From assembly GCA_905480075.1 (NCBI GenBank), contig CAJQOX010000039.1, positions 1 to 42,280 of the forward strand: a stretch of DNA of 42,280 nt, written 5' to 3'. A program made the translations under genes and the position numbers. Source of the stretch: an uncultured Aureispira sp. (lineage in GTDB: Bacteria > Bacteroidota > Bacteroidia > Chitinophagales > Saprospiraceae). Every line of letters begins with the position of its first letter. Positions within the stretch are counted from its first letter, which is position 1. Below the pieces are notes generated by a model that saw nothing but the letters and a program-made list of their open reading frames with translations, was not told the DNA's origin and ran no database searches. Below, piece after piece: positions 27,868-35,933 of this stretch.

Positions 27868-27875
27868 TAACTTTG
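27868..27875 (+). promoter_or_regulatory. promoter -7 element (TAACTTTG) of rnpB
   Basis: TAACTTTG is an exact match placed seven bases before the P1 helix of RNase P RNA, which is just where a Bacteroidota -7 box belongs. A TTG sits about 22 bases upstream. This is the best supported promoter in the window, because the RNA 5' end is fixed by structure. Confidence 0.7.
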
Positions 27876-27881
27876 TGGCAA

Positions 27882-28275
27882 CAACTGCAAGCCGCTCTGT
27901 CGCGGGGCCTTCAGGGTCATGAGGAAAGTCCGAACAACGCAGAGCAGCACACCACCTAACGGGTGGGGTTCTTTCTTTGGAAGGAATACAGCAAGTGTCG
28001 CAGAAAATAACCGCCCTGAACTTGTTTGGGGTAAGGGTGAAAATGTGCGGTAAGAGCGCACGGTTGTAAATGGCAACATTTGCAGTGGATAAACCTTGTG
28101 TGTTGAAATGCCATGTATACCGGCGCGGATTCTTCGGAATCCATAGAGTTGCTCGCTTAAGCCGGAGGGTAGGCAGATAGAGTCAGCGGGTGACTGCTGA
28201 TCCAGATAAATGACAGAGGCTCTTTTGGAAACATGAGAGTACAGGATTCGGCTTACAGGCTTGCAGTTGTTTTTT
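27882..28275 (+). ncRNA. rnpB: RNase P RNA (bacterial type A)
   Basis: The catalytic RNA that trims the 5' leader of pre-tRNAs. The ends pair in a perfect 12-bp P1 helix (CAACTGCAAGCC at 27882-27893 with GGCTTGCAGTTG at 28258-28269). Conserved core blocks are present in order: GAGGAAAGTCCG at 27921 (P4 5' strand), GGTAAGGGTGAAAATGTG, GCGGTAAGAGCGCA, GGATAAACC, and ACAGGATTCGGCTTACAG near the 3' end (P4 3' strand region, slightly varied from ACAGAAYCCGGCTTA). A T-run follows P1. The size of about 390 nt is typical. It diverges from sdhC. Open frames on the opposite strand here are not genes. Confidence 0.97.
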
Positions 28276-28296
28276 AATAATAACATTTATCATAAA

Positions 28297-28330
28297 ATAA
28301 AAAAAGGTGATTGATATAATCAACCACCTT
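28297..28330 (-). terminator. intrinsic terminator of the giant LRR protein gene
   Basis: On the minus strand a GGTG-x-TTGAT stem (with one mismatch and a 3-base loop) is followed by a run of T residues (A-run at 28299-28305 on the plus strand), about 20 bases after the stop codon at 28352. It also separates the LRR gene from rnpB. Confidence 0.85.
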
Positions 28331-28351
28331 CTACTTTTAAATACATTAATT

Positions 28352-31300
28352 TCATCTCGATTGTTTAATAATTTTCCTTTTGACAATTTGATCACCATCT
28401 TCAATCATCAAACAATACATTCCTGACGGGAGATCCCCCAAGTTCAGTTCGATTGTGTGGTCTTCTGACTTTTTACGGATTAGCATTCGTCCGAGATTGT
28501 CTATGACTGAAATATCAATCATATTAGGTGAAGCTTGCTCAATCATTAATTTTCCGGTAGTGGGGTTCGGGTACACCAACCAATTATCCTCATTGAAAAC
28601 TACCTGATTGCCAACCAGGGTAAAATTAAAACAGGATGAAGTATCAATACAATTATTTTGAACTATCATAACCGCGTAACTGCCATTGTACAGAGGAGAA
28701 AAATTTTGGTTTGTTGCTCCACTGATCGTTGAATAAGCATCATTACAATCCAGCCACTGATAACTGGTAACGGCTGTCTGATTCGCGGTAAAGGTGTCAT
28801 TATTTACCTGAACGGAGGTGTCAATTTTCGTTATTGTCAAATCATAGGAAACAATACTGTCACAACCGGAAGAAGAGGAAAAGTTCTGATAATAAATTCC
28901 GGTGGTGTCATAAAGCTGACTATTAATGATCATACAAACACAGGCGGTTTTCACTACCGAACTGCTTACACTGTTATTTATCTGAAGTTGTAAATTAATC
29001 GTACTGTCACAACCTTCAGCATTTGTTAGAGTTTGTGAATAATTCCCTGAATTATTATAAATCTGATTATTTAGTATAAAACTATCACAAGAACTTTCAA
29101 TCAAGGTACTGGAAGTAGCATTCAGAATATCAAGGTCGATCGTGATGATACTGTCACAACCAAATGAATTGGGAACTGCCAAGGTATAAATACCATCTGA
29201 GGTAAAGGTCTGACCATTATAAGTATAATTCGCACAAGAAGAAACACTAAAAGTGTCTTTAGGGTTTTGAATGGTAAGATTAAGAGTGGTTATACTATCG
29301 CAGCCGGCACTTCCTGTTTCTGTTTGAATATAGGTACCTGAACTATAATAAGTTTGATTATTAAGAGTAAAACTATCACATGACGATTGATTAATTATAT
29401 TATTGATTACATTATTAACTTGTACATCATAGGTAATGATACTATCACAACCCAGCGTATTATTATAAAACTGCGAATAAACTCCACTGCTGTCATAAGT
29501 TATTCCTCCGGCAGCAAAGGTGTCACAGGTAACAATGTCATAGGTGTCGCGGTCTGCAAGAATTGTGAGATTTATAGTCAGCATGCTATCGCAGCCAAGT
29601 GCCGTATTGTACAATCTGTTATAGGTACCACTGCTTGTGAACACTTCTCCGGCATTTGTGTAACTGTTACAAGTTGTAACATCTATAGTATCTTTGCTTT
29701 TGGGAATAGTAAGGGCAAGTAAAATATTACTGTCGCATCCCGTAGTAGTTGATAATGTCTGTACATAATTACCGGAATAATAATAGGTTTGATTATTTAA
29801 TGTAAAACTATCACAGGATGATTGAGTAAGGGCTGTATTTTCCGATTGATTAATTTTAACATCCAGCGACACAATACTGTCACAGCCTGCCATATTGGAA
29901 TAAGTTATTGAATAAATTCCACTTGTTGAATAGAGGGTAGTATCAATAGTAATGTTATCACATCCAACATAGAACAAAGTATCTCTTGTAGACAACAACG
30001 CTAAATTTATGGTCAGGATGGTATCGCAGCCCGCTGAACCCGGGACCAATTGCTGATAAACTCCCGCTGAGGAATAAGTTTGTCCGTTAACAGTATAGTT
30101 ATCACAATCAGAAGCAATCAGCGTATCTTTGGGGTTCGTCAGATCAAGGTTAAGGGTCAGGATACTGTCACAGCCATTAAAAGACGAGAGTGTCTGCGTA
30201 TAAATTCCTGAATTATAATAAGTTTGATTGTTCAACGTAAAGCTGTCACAAATAGTTTGATTGACAGTAGAAGACGTTGTGTTACTGATAAATAAATCAA
30301 GCACCACAATACTATCACAGCCCAATATATTAGAAAGAGTATCACTAAACAAACCACTGTTTGTAAAGGTCTGACCAAAGTAGGAAAAAGAATCGCAAGA
30401 ACTCTGATTTACAGTAACATTTTTGGGTAAAACTGTAATATCCAAAGTTATATTACTGTCACAGCCCATAGTATTAGTAAGCGTTTGAGCATAAACACCA
30501 CTTGTGGTATAGGTTTGACCGTTCAATAACAAACTGTCACAAACCAGTGAATTAATAGTATTGGCGGATGATTTATTAAGTGTAAGGTCAAGATAGACCG
30601 TACTGTCACAACCGGTAACAGATGTCAGGGTCTGACTGTAATTGCCTCCTGTGCTATAGGTTGCATTGTTAATTGTAATGATATCACAGGCCGTTACCGA
30701 TATAGAAGTATCTACATTTGCAGACATCAGTAAATCAAGAGTAATTATGCTGTCACAGCCTCTGAAGCTAGTAACATGCTGTGTATATAATCCTGCTGTA
30801 AAATACGTCTGATTATTAAGAACAAAACTGTCACATCCAATTTCATTTAAAACAGATTCTGCATCTCCGTGAATTGTAAGAAAGAGAGACAAAATACTGT
30901 CACAGCCAACAGAGTTAGGCATTATCTGAGTGTAATTCCCCGTAGAATCATATGTAACACCATTAAAGGTATAATCGTAACATTCCGATGCTGTTTCATA
31001 AGAGGCCGTATTAGAGCTCGCACATCCGCAGGAGTCAGCATAGGCCGAACTAAGCCCCTTTGACCAATTTGGAGCAGTAGAAGCATAGACACTGTCATCA
31101 ACACAGACTATCATGGTAAGAAAATTATCTGTACAGTCAAAATAATTCATGTTGACATTGTTACCATTTTTAATATTGAGATAGACTATCTGATTTAACT
31201 TACAGGAAAAATTAACAAGGGAAGGTGTCTGAGATACATCAAGAAGGGCAAACCTGTTATATTGACAGTATAAATTTTTCAGATTGACATTATTGGAAAC

Positions 31301-32680
31301 ATCAAGTTCCGTAAGATAATTATTATTACAATATAAAGTTTCAAGATTCACATTAGTTAACAGGTCGAGTTTAGAGATCTTATTGTTATTACATGAAACA
31401 TAATCAATCAAAATATTATTAGTCATAATCAATGAATCCAGATTATTATTATTACAGGCAAGGTAATTCAACTGCGATAAATTTGATAAGGCAAGCGTAT
31501 CAAGGTCATTATTGCTGCAGGATAATTTTTGCAGAAGATTATTATTACTTAAATCAAGGGTATCAAGCTGATTACTATGACAATAAAGTGTTTTTAACAG
31601 CGGATTATTCACTACATTAAGCGTATCTAAAATATTATTATTGCAATATAATATTTCAAGTAATGCAGCATTACTCAAGTCAAGGATATCAATGTTATTG
31701 TGATTACATTGTAAATTGACAAGATTGACATTATTACCTAAGCCAAGCGTATCTAACAGATTATTATAGCAATAAAGGGTTTGCAGATTAACTGCATACT
31801 GCAAGTCAATTTCCGGAATTGAATTACTATAACAATAAAAGGTAATCAGATTAACATTACTAGTGACATCCAAAGAGTTAAACAAGTTGTTCTGACAATA
31901 AAATCCTGTGAGGTTAATATGATTACTCAGATTTATAGTATCAATCTGATTATTCTGAATAAAAAGAGAGGTTAGCTGAAGGTTATTACCAATATCCAGT
32001 GTGTCCAATAAGTTATTGCTGCAATTCAGCGATACGAGATTAGTGTTTGAAGTAACATCAAGGCTTGTCAGCTGATTGCTGTTGCAAAAGAGAGAAGATA
32101 AATTCAGGTTGTTGCTGATATCAATATCTGATAATTGATTAATGCTACAATTTAATGCTACCAATAATGGGTTGTTGCTGACATCTAGACTATCAATTGC
32201 ATTGTCCTGACAACTTAAAGAACCAAGTAAAGGGTTGTTACTTACATCTAGAAAAGTTAACAAATTATCGGCACAACCAATGTCAGTAAGGTTTATATTA
32301 TTACTGACGTCTAAGGTGTCAACCTGATTTCTATATATGTTAACAGATAATAAATTAACATTTGAACTTAAGTCAATAACTGAAATCTGATTATTACTTG
32401 CTATAAGGTTCTGAAGGCTCAGAAACCCTTCAATTCCTGTAAGGTCGGTTATTGTTCCCGGGCTCGAGTAAGATTCAGAAATATCAAGAGTGGTTAATGA
32501 GGAAATATCTGAATCAAGTACAAGGCCATTTATTGTAGCATCTGTATCTATTCCAAGGCTAATCAACTTTTGCTCAAAGGCAGGGTCGGGCACAGCAGTA
32601 GTTTGAGCGTAACTACTACCAATTACAGTAAAAATTATTACTGATACTTTCACCAAAAAACCTGGGGTCAACAATTTCAT
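28352..32680 (-). CDS. giant T9SS-secreted leucine-rich and Cys-pair repeat protein, 1442 aa
   Basis: A surface-exposed or secreted protein. It has a signal peptide (1-25, ending GSSYAQ). About 21 leucine-rich repeats of exactly 21 residues run from about 88 to 528, consensus NLxxLxCxxNxLxxLDVSNN, with a Cys ladder at position 7. Fifteen 49-residue repeats follow (about 565-1280), each with one Cys in a CDSFTLNNQTY-like strand and one in the closing GCDSIITLDLT strand, probably a disulfide pair per repeat. An Ig-like module (about 1290-1355) and a type A T9SS sorting domain (YPNPTTGKLMIEQ, last 80 residues) close it. The LRR solenoid suggests ligand or surface binding; no enzyme motif is present. 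A terminator follows. Confidence 0.92.
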   Translation of the reverse strand: MKLLTPGFLVKVSVIIFTVIGSSYAQTTAVPDPAFEQKLISLGIDTDATINGLVLDSDISSLTTLDISESYSSPGTITDLTGIEGFLSLQNLIASNNQISVIDLSSNVNLLSVNIYRNQVDTLDVSNNINLTDIGCADNLLTFLDVSNNPLLGSLSCQDNAIDSLDVSNNPLLVALNCSINQLSDIDISNNLNLSSLFCNSNQLTSLDVTSNTNLVSLNCSNNLLDTLDIGNNLQLTSLFIQNNQIDTINLSNHINLTGFYCQNNLFNSLDVTSNVNLITFYCYSNSIPEIDLQYAVNLQTLYCYNNLLDTLGLGNNVNLVNLQCNHNNIDILDLSNAALLEILYCNNNILDTLNVVNNPLLKTLYCHSNQLDTLDLSNNNLLQKLSCSNNDLDTLALSNLSQLNYLACNNNNLDSLIMTNNILIDYVSCNNNKISKLDLLTNVNLETLYCNNNYLTELDVSNNVNLKNLYCQYNRFALLDVSQTPSLVNFSCKLNQIVYLNIKNGNNVNMNYFDCTDNFLTMIVCVDDSVYASTAPNWSKGLSSAYADSCGCASSNTASYETASECYDYTFNGVTYDSTGNYTQIMPNSVGCDSILSLFLTIHGDAESVLNEIGCDSFVLNNQTYFTAGLYTQHVTSFRGCDSIITLDLLMSANVDTSISVTACDIITINNATYSTGGNYSQTLTSVTGCDSTVYLDLTLNKSSANTINSLVCDSLLLNGQTYTTSGVYAQTLTNTMGCDSNITLDITVLPKNVTVNQSSCDSFSYFGQTFTNSGLFSDTLSNILGCDSIVVLDLFISNTTSSTVNQTICDSFTLNNQTYYNSGIYTQTLSSFNGCDSILTLNLDLTNPKDTLIASDCDNYTVNGQTYSSAGVYQQLVPGSAGCDTILTINLALLSTRDTLFYVGCDNITIDTTLYSTSGIYSITYSNMAGCDSIVSLDVKINQSENTALTQSSCDSFTLNNQTYYYSGNYVQTLSTTTGCDSNILLALTIPKSKDTIDVTTCNSYTNAGEVFTSSGTYNRLYNTALGCDSMLTINLTILADRDTYDIVTCDTFAAGGITYDSSGVYSQFYNNTLGCDSIITYDVQVNNVINNIINQSSCDSFTLNNQTYYSSGTYIQTETGSAGCDSITTLNLTIQNPKDTFSVSSCANYTYNGQTFTSDGIYTLAVPNSFGCDSIITIDLDILNATSSTLIESSCDSFILNNQIYNNSGNYSQTLTNAEGCDSTINLQLQINNSVSSSVVKTACVCMIINSQLYDTTGIYYQNFSSSSGCDSIVSYDLTITKIDTSVQVNNDTFTANQTAVTSYQWLDCNDAYSTISGATNQNFSPLYNGSYAVMIVQNNCIDTSSCFNFTLVGNQVVFNEDNWLVYPNPTTGKLMIEQASPNMIDISVIDNLGRMLIRKKSEDHTIELNLGDLPSGMYCLMIEDGDQIVKRKIIKQSR
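28832..30995 (-). repeat. 147-bp tandem array (15 units) encoding Cys-paired repeats
   Basis: The plus-strand sequence shows a near-invariant CTGTCACAGCC-like block about every 147 bases (49 codons), marking the GCDS motif of each unit. Adjacent units are 40-70% alike by eye, with a second recurring block encoding CDSFTLNNQTYY that is nearly identical in four units. Those four suggest recent duplication or gene conversion. Confidence 0.85.
31100..32419 (-). repeat. 63-bp tandem array (about 21 units) encoding leucine-rich repeats
   Basis: Leu, Cys and Asn codons recur with an exact 63-bp period across about 1.3 kb. No unit is shortened or lengthened, so the reading frame and solenoid register are kept throughout. 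Confidence 0.85.
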
Positions 32681-33160
32681 TTTTAAGTATTATTTTAATC
32701 TCGCATTTAAATCACTATGGGGTGAACAAAAACCAAGAGATTAAAAATTCATATTATTTCATAATAAACAAGAAACCCATTCAGGTATTTACACCTTAAC
32801 TTAACACATAGGACCAAAGCGCATGCCACACCACAAATCACTTATTATCAATGCATTAACCAACTAAAAAAGATTGTAAAATTCCGCACATAAGAATCAT
32901 TCTATTATTTGGACTAATTTTCAATTCTTGTCTATTCAACAAATTCAAATATAAACTACACAATGAACAATGTCATTGACATTTGATAAGAAATATATGG
33001 CAGAAAATAAAAACTAACATTTACTGTATTCGGCCATTTTTTAGAAGAAAAAAATATTTTCACAAAAATTGAATCCTACCTTATCAAGTAATGAATTAAA
33101 AATACAGGAAAATTAACTATGTACACTATTACAAGACAAATAGAGGATAGCTGTAAAAAC
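32681..33160. other. AT-rich intergenic region upstream of the giant LRR gene
   Basis: No gene, strong hairpin or exact TAnnTTTG promoter was seen on the minus strand in the first 200 bases before the LRR gene. It presumably carries that gene's promoter in a form I cannot recognise. Confidence 0.4.
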
Positions 33161-33190
33161 AAAAAACGACCAGGAAAATCCTGGTCGTTT
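33161..33190 (-). terminator. intrinsic terminator of the WG-repeat gene
   Basis: A 12-bp perfect stem (AAACGACCAGGA / TCCTGGTCGTTT) with a 3-base loop, followed on the minus strand by a T-rich tract (A-run at 33155-33166), 26 bases after the stop codon. Confidence 0.92.
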
Positions 33191-33215
33191 ATATAAAACA
33201 GATGATAAATTTTAC

Positions 33216-33788
33216 TTAAATTAAATCCTGAAATTCAATTGTTTTTAAATCATACAACCGCCATGCACCATTTTCTTTTACCCATACATCTCCTGTTTCA
33301 CCTACTTTCACAGCATCATACTGAGTAGGAACAACTTCAAATCCCTGTTCGTTTAACAAGCCCCATTTTCCTTCATAGAGAACTGCAGCCATATTCTTTT
33401 CAAAAGAACCTACCCAATCATAACGCATAGGAGTTAACTGATTTCCTTGTTTGTTAACAAAGGTCCATTTATTATTTCTTCTAACGGCTGCGTAACCATG
33501 ATTAAACAGATGAATTTCATCATATACAGGGCCACAAATTTCAAAGCCTTGCATATTAATCATCCCATATTTTTTCTCTGATTTAAAAATTGCAGCCCCT
33601 TCCTGAAATTTGCTTTTAATTTTGTTTTCTCTTTCAAAAGGCATGCTTTCAATTGATGTATTAAGTGACTCTAAAAATTCAGGCTCAAAATAATTTGAAT
33701 TAGACATCTGTGCCCCTGCGTTATATGTAAATATACCGAACGCAAGACAAATTGTGATTAATTTTAGATTTCTGATACTTTGATTCAT
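33216..33788 (-). CDS. exported WG-repeat protein, 190 aa
   Basis: A signal peptide (1-26, ending YNAGAQ) is followed by three to four WG-type beta repeats (about 60-180). They are visible as KKYGMINMQGFEICGPVYDEI, NKWTFVNKQGNQLTPMRYDWV and GKWGLLNEQGFEVVPTQYDAV; each unit ends in a Y-D pair. WG repeats (KWG family) are short beta structures of unknown function that are common in Bacteroidota and usually cell-envelope associated. The protein is small for the family. It is transcribed alone, with a terminator behind it, and diverges from the lipoprotein gene at 34203 across a palindrome-bearing intergenic region. Confidence 0.88.
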   Translation of the reverse strand: MNQSIRNLKLITICLAFGIFTYNAGAQMSNSNYFEPEFLESLNTSIESMPFERENKIKSKFQEGAAIFKSEKKYGMINMQGFEICGPVYDEIHLFNHGYAAVRRNNKWTFVNKQGNQLTPMRYDWVGSFEKNMAAVLYEGKWGLLNEQGFEVVPTQYDAVKVGETGDVWVKENGAWRLYDLKTIEFQDLI

Positions 33789-33874
33789 GTTAATAATGTA
33801 AATGTTTAAATATTTATTAATTAAATTTCATACAAACTTCAAGCATTACTTTTTAATGTTTAGAGTTGATATGG

Positions 33875-33882
33875 CAAATATA
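33875..33882 (-). promoter_or_regulatory. candidate -7 element (TATATTTG on minus strand) for the WG-repeat gene
   Basis: An exact TAnnTTTG on the minus strand, about 87 bases before the ATG. The 18-bp palindrome at 33903-33920 would lie at about -35 to -52 relative to the inferred start, a plausible operator position. Confidence 0.45.
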
Positions 33883-33902
33883 TTCCTATAAACTTTTATT
33901 AA

Positions 33903-33920
33903 AATTGACCTTGGTCAATT
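33903..33920. promoter_or_regulatory. 18-bp palindrome, candidate operator between divergent genes
   Basis: AATTGACC-TT-GGTCAATT is a perfect inverted repeat of 8 bp with a 2-bp centre, next to a T8/A8 tract. The position, just upstream of the WG-gene promoter and between divergent promoters, suits a dimeric regulator site. It could also be a weak bidirectional terminator. Confidence 0.45.
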
Positions 33921-34031
33921 AATTTTTTTTATAAAAAAAACAGCTTATATTTTACTCTTAAAAGCAATACTAATTTATAGTTGACAAAATCAAACCAGTT
34001 ATTACCAACCCCATTTAAGCAGACAAGCAAT

Positions 34032-34039
34032 TACTTTTG
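34032..34039 (+). promoter_or_regulatory. candidate -7 element (TACTTTTG) for the lipoprotein gene
   Basis: An exact TAnnTTTG about 165 bases before the ATG at 34203. Between it and the start lies the inverted repeat at 34079-34144. Confidence 0.35.
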
Positions 34040-34078
34040 TTTTGTTCGAATCGCAAACCTATGCCTTATATTTCAAAA

Positions 34079-34144
34079 AGTCAACATTTTAGACCACAAA
34101 ACAAAATAATATTTTGAATATTGTTTTTATATTTTGTTTTGACT
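34079..34144 (+). repeat. interrupted inverted repeat in the lipoprotein leader
   Basis: AAAACAAAATA (34098-34108) pairs perfectly with TATTTTGTTTT (34130-34140). The flanking AGTCAA (34079) and TTGACT (34139) also match, so the left arm equals the right arm with a 14-base insertion. It would form an AU-rich hairpin in the leader RNA; its function is unknown. Confidence 0.5.
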
Positions 34145-34202
34145 ACTTTCCATAGAATTTTATTCTATCTTTATTTATTATTAATATTTAAGATTTTTTT
34201 TC

Positions 34203-34742
34203 ATGAAACCATCCTGCTTAAAATATTTATTTTTTGCCTGCGTAATATTAAGTACCCTATCCTGCAAAAATCGTATAGTAGACAAATTGCTTCCAGAGAC
34301 TCAACAGTTTTTAACTGCCCAGGAAAAGTCGCGATGTACCTGTCTGAATCAGCATGGCAAGAATTTTTCAAAGGAAATAACAAAAGGGATAGACTACATC
34401 AAAACGCTTCCGGAAATATACGATCTCGACAGTCTGAAACTATCTGAGTTCTATGCTATAAAACTGGAATTGGTGGATGCTATGAGTATGATAAAAATCC
34501 TTACATCCTGTGTAAATGAAAACACTCAGCAAATTGATCAGTTCACAGGAATGTTAATTCAGGAAGACCTCAGGGTTGTACTTCAGATAGACAGTAACAT
34601 GACTGAACAACAGAAATTCGAAAAAATGAATATCCCGGGAATGGAACTGACTGAAGAATTCTGCCCACAGCATAAAGAGGCTATGCTTAAGTTTTATGAA
34701 ATGATAAAAGCATCAGAGGTTCTGCCTCCGGGCTTACAGTAA
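34203..34742 (+). CDS. putative lipoprotein, 179 aa
   Basis: A lipobox is clear (ILSTLSC, Cys about 21), so the product should be lipid-anchored. The mature part is soluble, helical and has paired cysteines near both ends (CTCLNQHG about 47 and SCVNE about 105, EEFCPQH about 155), perhaps forming disulfides. There is no known domain that I recognise. It converges with the methyltransferase gene, with 12 bases between stop codons. A different 108-codon frame overlaps its start, but it lacks a signal sequence and has poor composition, so I prefer this frame. Confidence 0.75.
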   Translation: MKPSCLKYLFFACVILSTLSCKNRIVDKLLPETQQFLTAQEKSRCTCLNQHGKNFSKEITKGIDYIKTLPEIYDLDSLKLSEFYAIKLELVDAMSMIKILTSCVNENTQQIDQFTGMLIQEDLRVVLQIDSNMTEQQKFEKMNIPGMELTEEFCPQHKEAMLKFYEMIKASEVLPPGLQ

Positions 34743-34754
34743 ATGATGATGATT

Positions 34755-35903
34755 CTAAAATAAGAGTTTCTCAAGGTAATGTTGATCTATTCCGAATTGC
34801 ATCTTTATTTTATCTACTTGTTCCAAAATATCGTCTAAAGGTTTTTCGGGTGCATCCTCCTTCCTGACTGCAGTTATCATCAGATTTTTGGCAGTATGTT
34901 CAAGGGAAACAAATTCAAAGACCTTAGTCTGATACCCGTGTGCTTCCAAAATCATAGCCCGAATACCATCAGTGATGATCTCTGCCTGTCTTTCTTCCAA
35001 TATTCCGTTCTTTAAAATGCTATTCAGAAACTTTTGCCCCTTCATAGCCCTTCGGATTTGCTTGTGACAGCAGGGGGCAGTAACGATGAGTTCTGCCTTG
35101 GCCAATATTCCCTTTGCGATCGCAATATCCGTGGCTGTATCGCAGGCATGAAGGGCGATCAGCACATCTATTTTATTATTATAATCAGCAATATCCTGTG
35201 AAAGAAAGTTCAATTTATCCCAACCTAAATTTCGGGCAGCTTTGTTGCAGAAGTGGCTAAGGTGTTCCCTCAGCTCTATTCCTGTTATTTCAGGCTGTTG
35301 TTTCTTTTGATTGAAAAGGTATTCGTACAGAGCAAAAGTCAGGTAGCCCTTGCCGCAACCCATGTCTACTATTTTTATTGTGTCAGAAAGTCTGCTCTGC
35401 AAAAGCAAAGAATCCATGATTTCCACAAATTTATTGATCTGACGGTATTTATCCTGATGTGCCTTATTTACTCTTCCCTCAGATGCTATCCCCAGTTTCT
35501 CTAAAAAATCACAGTCTTCCTCAATCAGGTAGTTCCTGATTTTATTATGATTACTGTCGGGCACTTTCCGGACAGAGGGTTTACGGTATTGTATTCTCGA
35601 TTTGCGCTTTTTATTGAACTGTATTACTACATCCTGTTCTATCGTCAACAAAGTGCCTGTCAGAAAATCCTTTCCCAGGTGCTGATACAATTTCTCGATT
35701 GCTTCTGATAGAATATAATTTTTCACAATATCTTTACTATTGTACCTGTAGGTAAAAGAGAGATGAACCCTGCCTTTAAGGTCTATCCTACGAATATAAA
35801 TGTTCCTTAGATCAGCAGATTTTGGGGCAGATTTGCTCAAAGTGATTTTTACAAACCAATTCTCTTCTATACTTTCCTGCAATACGGCAACAAATTCTTC
35901 CAT
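34755..35903 (-). CDS. METTL25-like SAM-dependent methyltransferase, 382 aa
   Basis: A probable nucleic-acid or protein methyltransferase of the cytoplasm. The N-terminal 150 residues are basic and beta-rich (for example RIDLKGRVHLSFTYRYNSKD) and may recognise the substrate. The SAM-binding Rossmann core begins with VDMGCGKGYLTF (about 179-190). It is followed by GIELREH, and by the LHACDTATD (about 241-249) and TAPCCHKQ (about 265-272) motifs that mark the Methyltransf_32/METTL25 group. The substrate in bacteria is unknown. It lies 30 bases downstream of the DUF389 gene on the same strand, so the two are probably one transcript, without an obvious shared role. Confidence 0.83.
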   Translation of the reverse strand: MEEFVAVLQESIEENWFVKITLSKSAPKSADLRNIYIRRIDLKGRVHLSFTYRYNSKDIVKNYILSEAIEKLYQHLGKDFLTGTLLTIEQDVVIQFNKKRKSRIQYRKPSVRKVPDSNHNKIRNYLIEEDCDFLEKLGIASEGRVNKAHQDKYRQINKFVEIMDSLLLQSRLSDTIKIVDMGCGKGYLTFALYEYLFNQKKQQPEITGIELREHLSHFCNKAARNLGWDKLNFLSQDIADYNNKIDVLIALHACDTATDIAIAKGILAKAELIVTAPCCHKQIRRAMKGQKFLNSILKNGILEERQAEIITDGIRAMILEAHGYQTKVFEFVSLEHTAKNLMITAVRKEDAPEKPLDDILEQVDKIKMQFGIDQHYLEKLLF

Positions 35904-35933
35904 TGAGTCTGCAGTCTTTTGTGGTTTATCAAA

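Noticed and set aside
27783-28286. 167-aa open frame on the minus strand
   Set aside because: It lies across the RNase P RNA gene, whose structure and promoter are on the plus strand. The translation is low-quality.
28832-30995. Regular spacing resembling a CRISPR array
   Set aside because: The 147-bp units are coding, in frame and divergent. There are no short identical repeats with unique spacers and no cas genes.
34030-34062. TTCGAATC resembling a tRNA T-loop
   Set aside because: The flanking bases do not form a T-stem or acceptor stem, and no anticodon arm is present.
34121-34447. 108-codon plus-strand frame overlapping the lipoprotein start
   Set aside because: The overlapping frame at 34203 has a proper signal sequence and lipobox; this one has neither.
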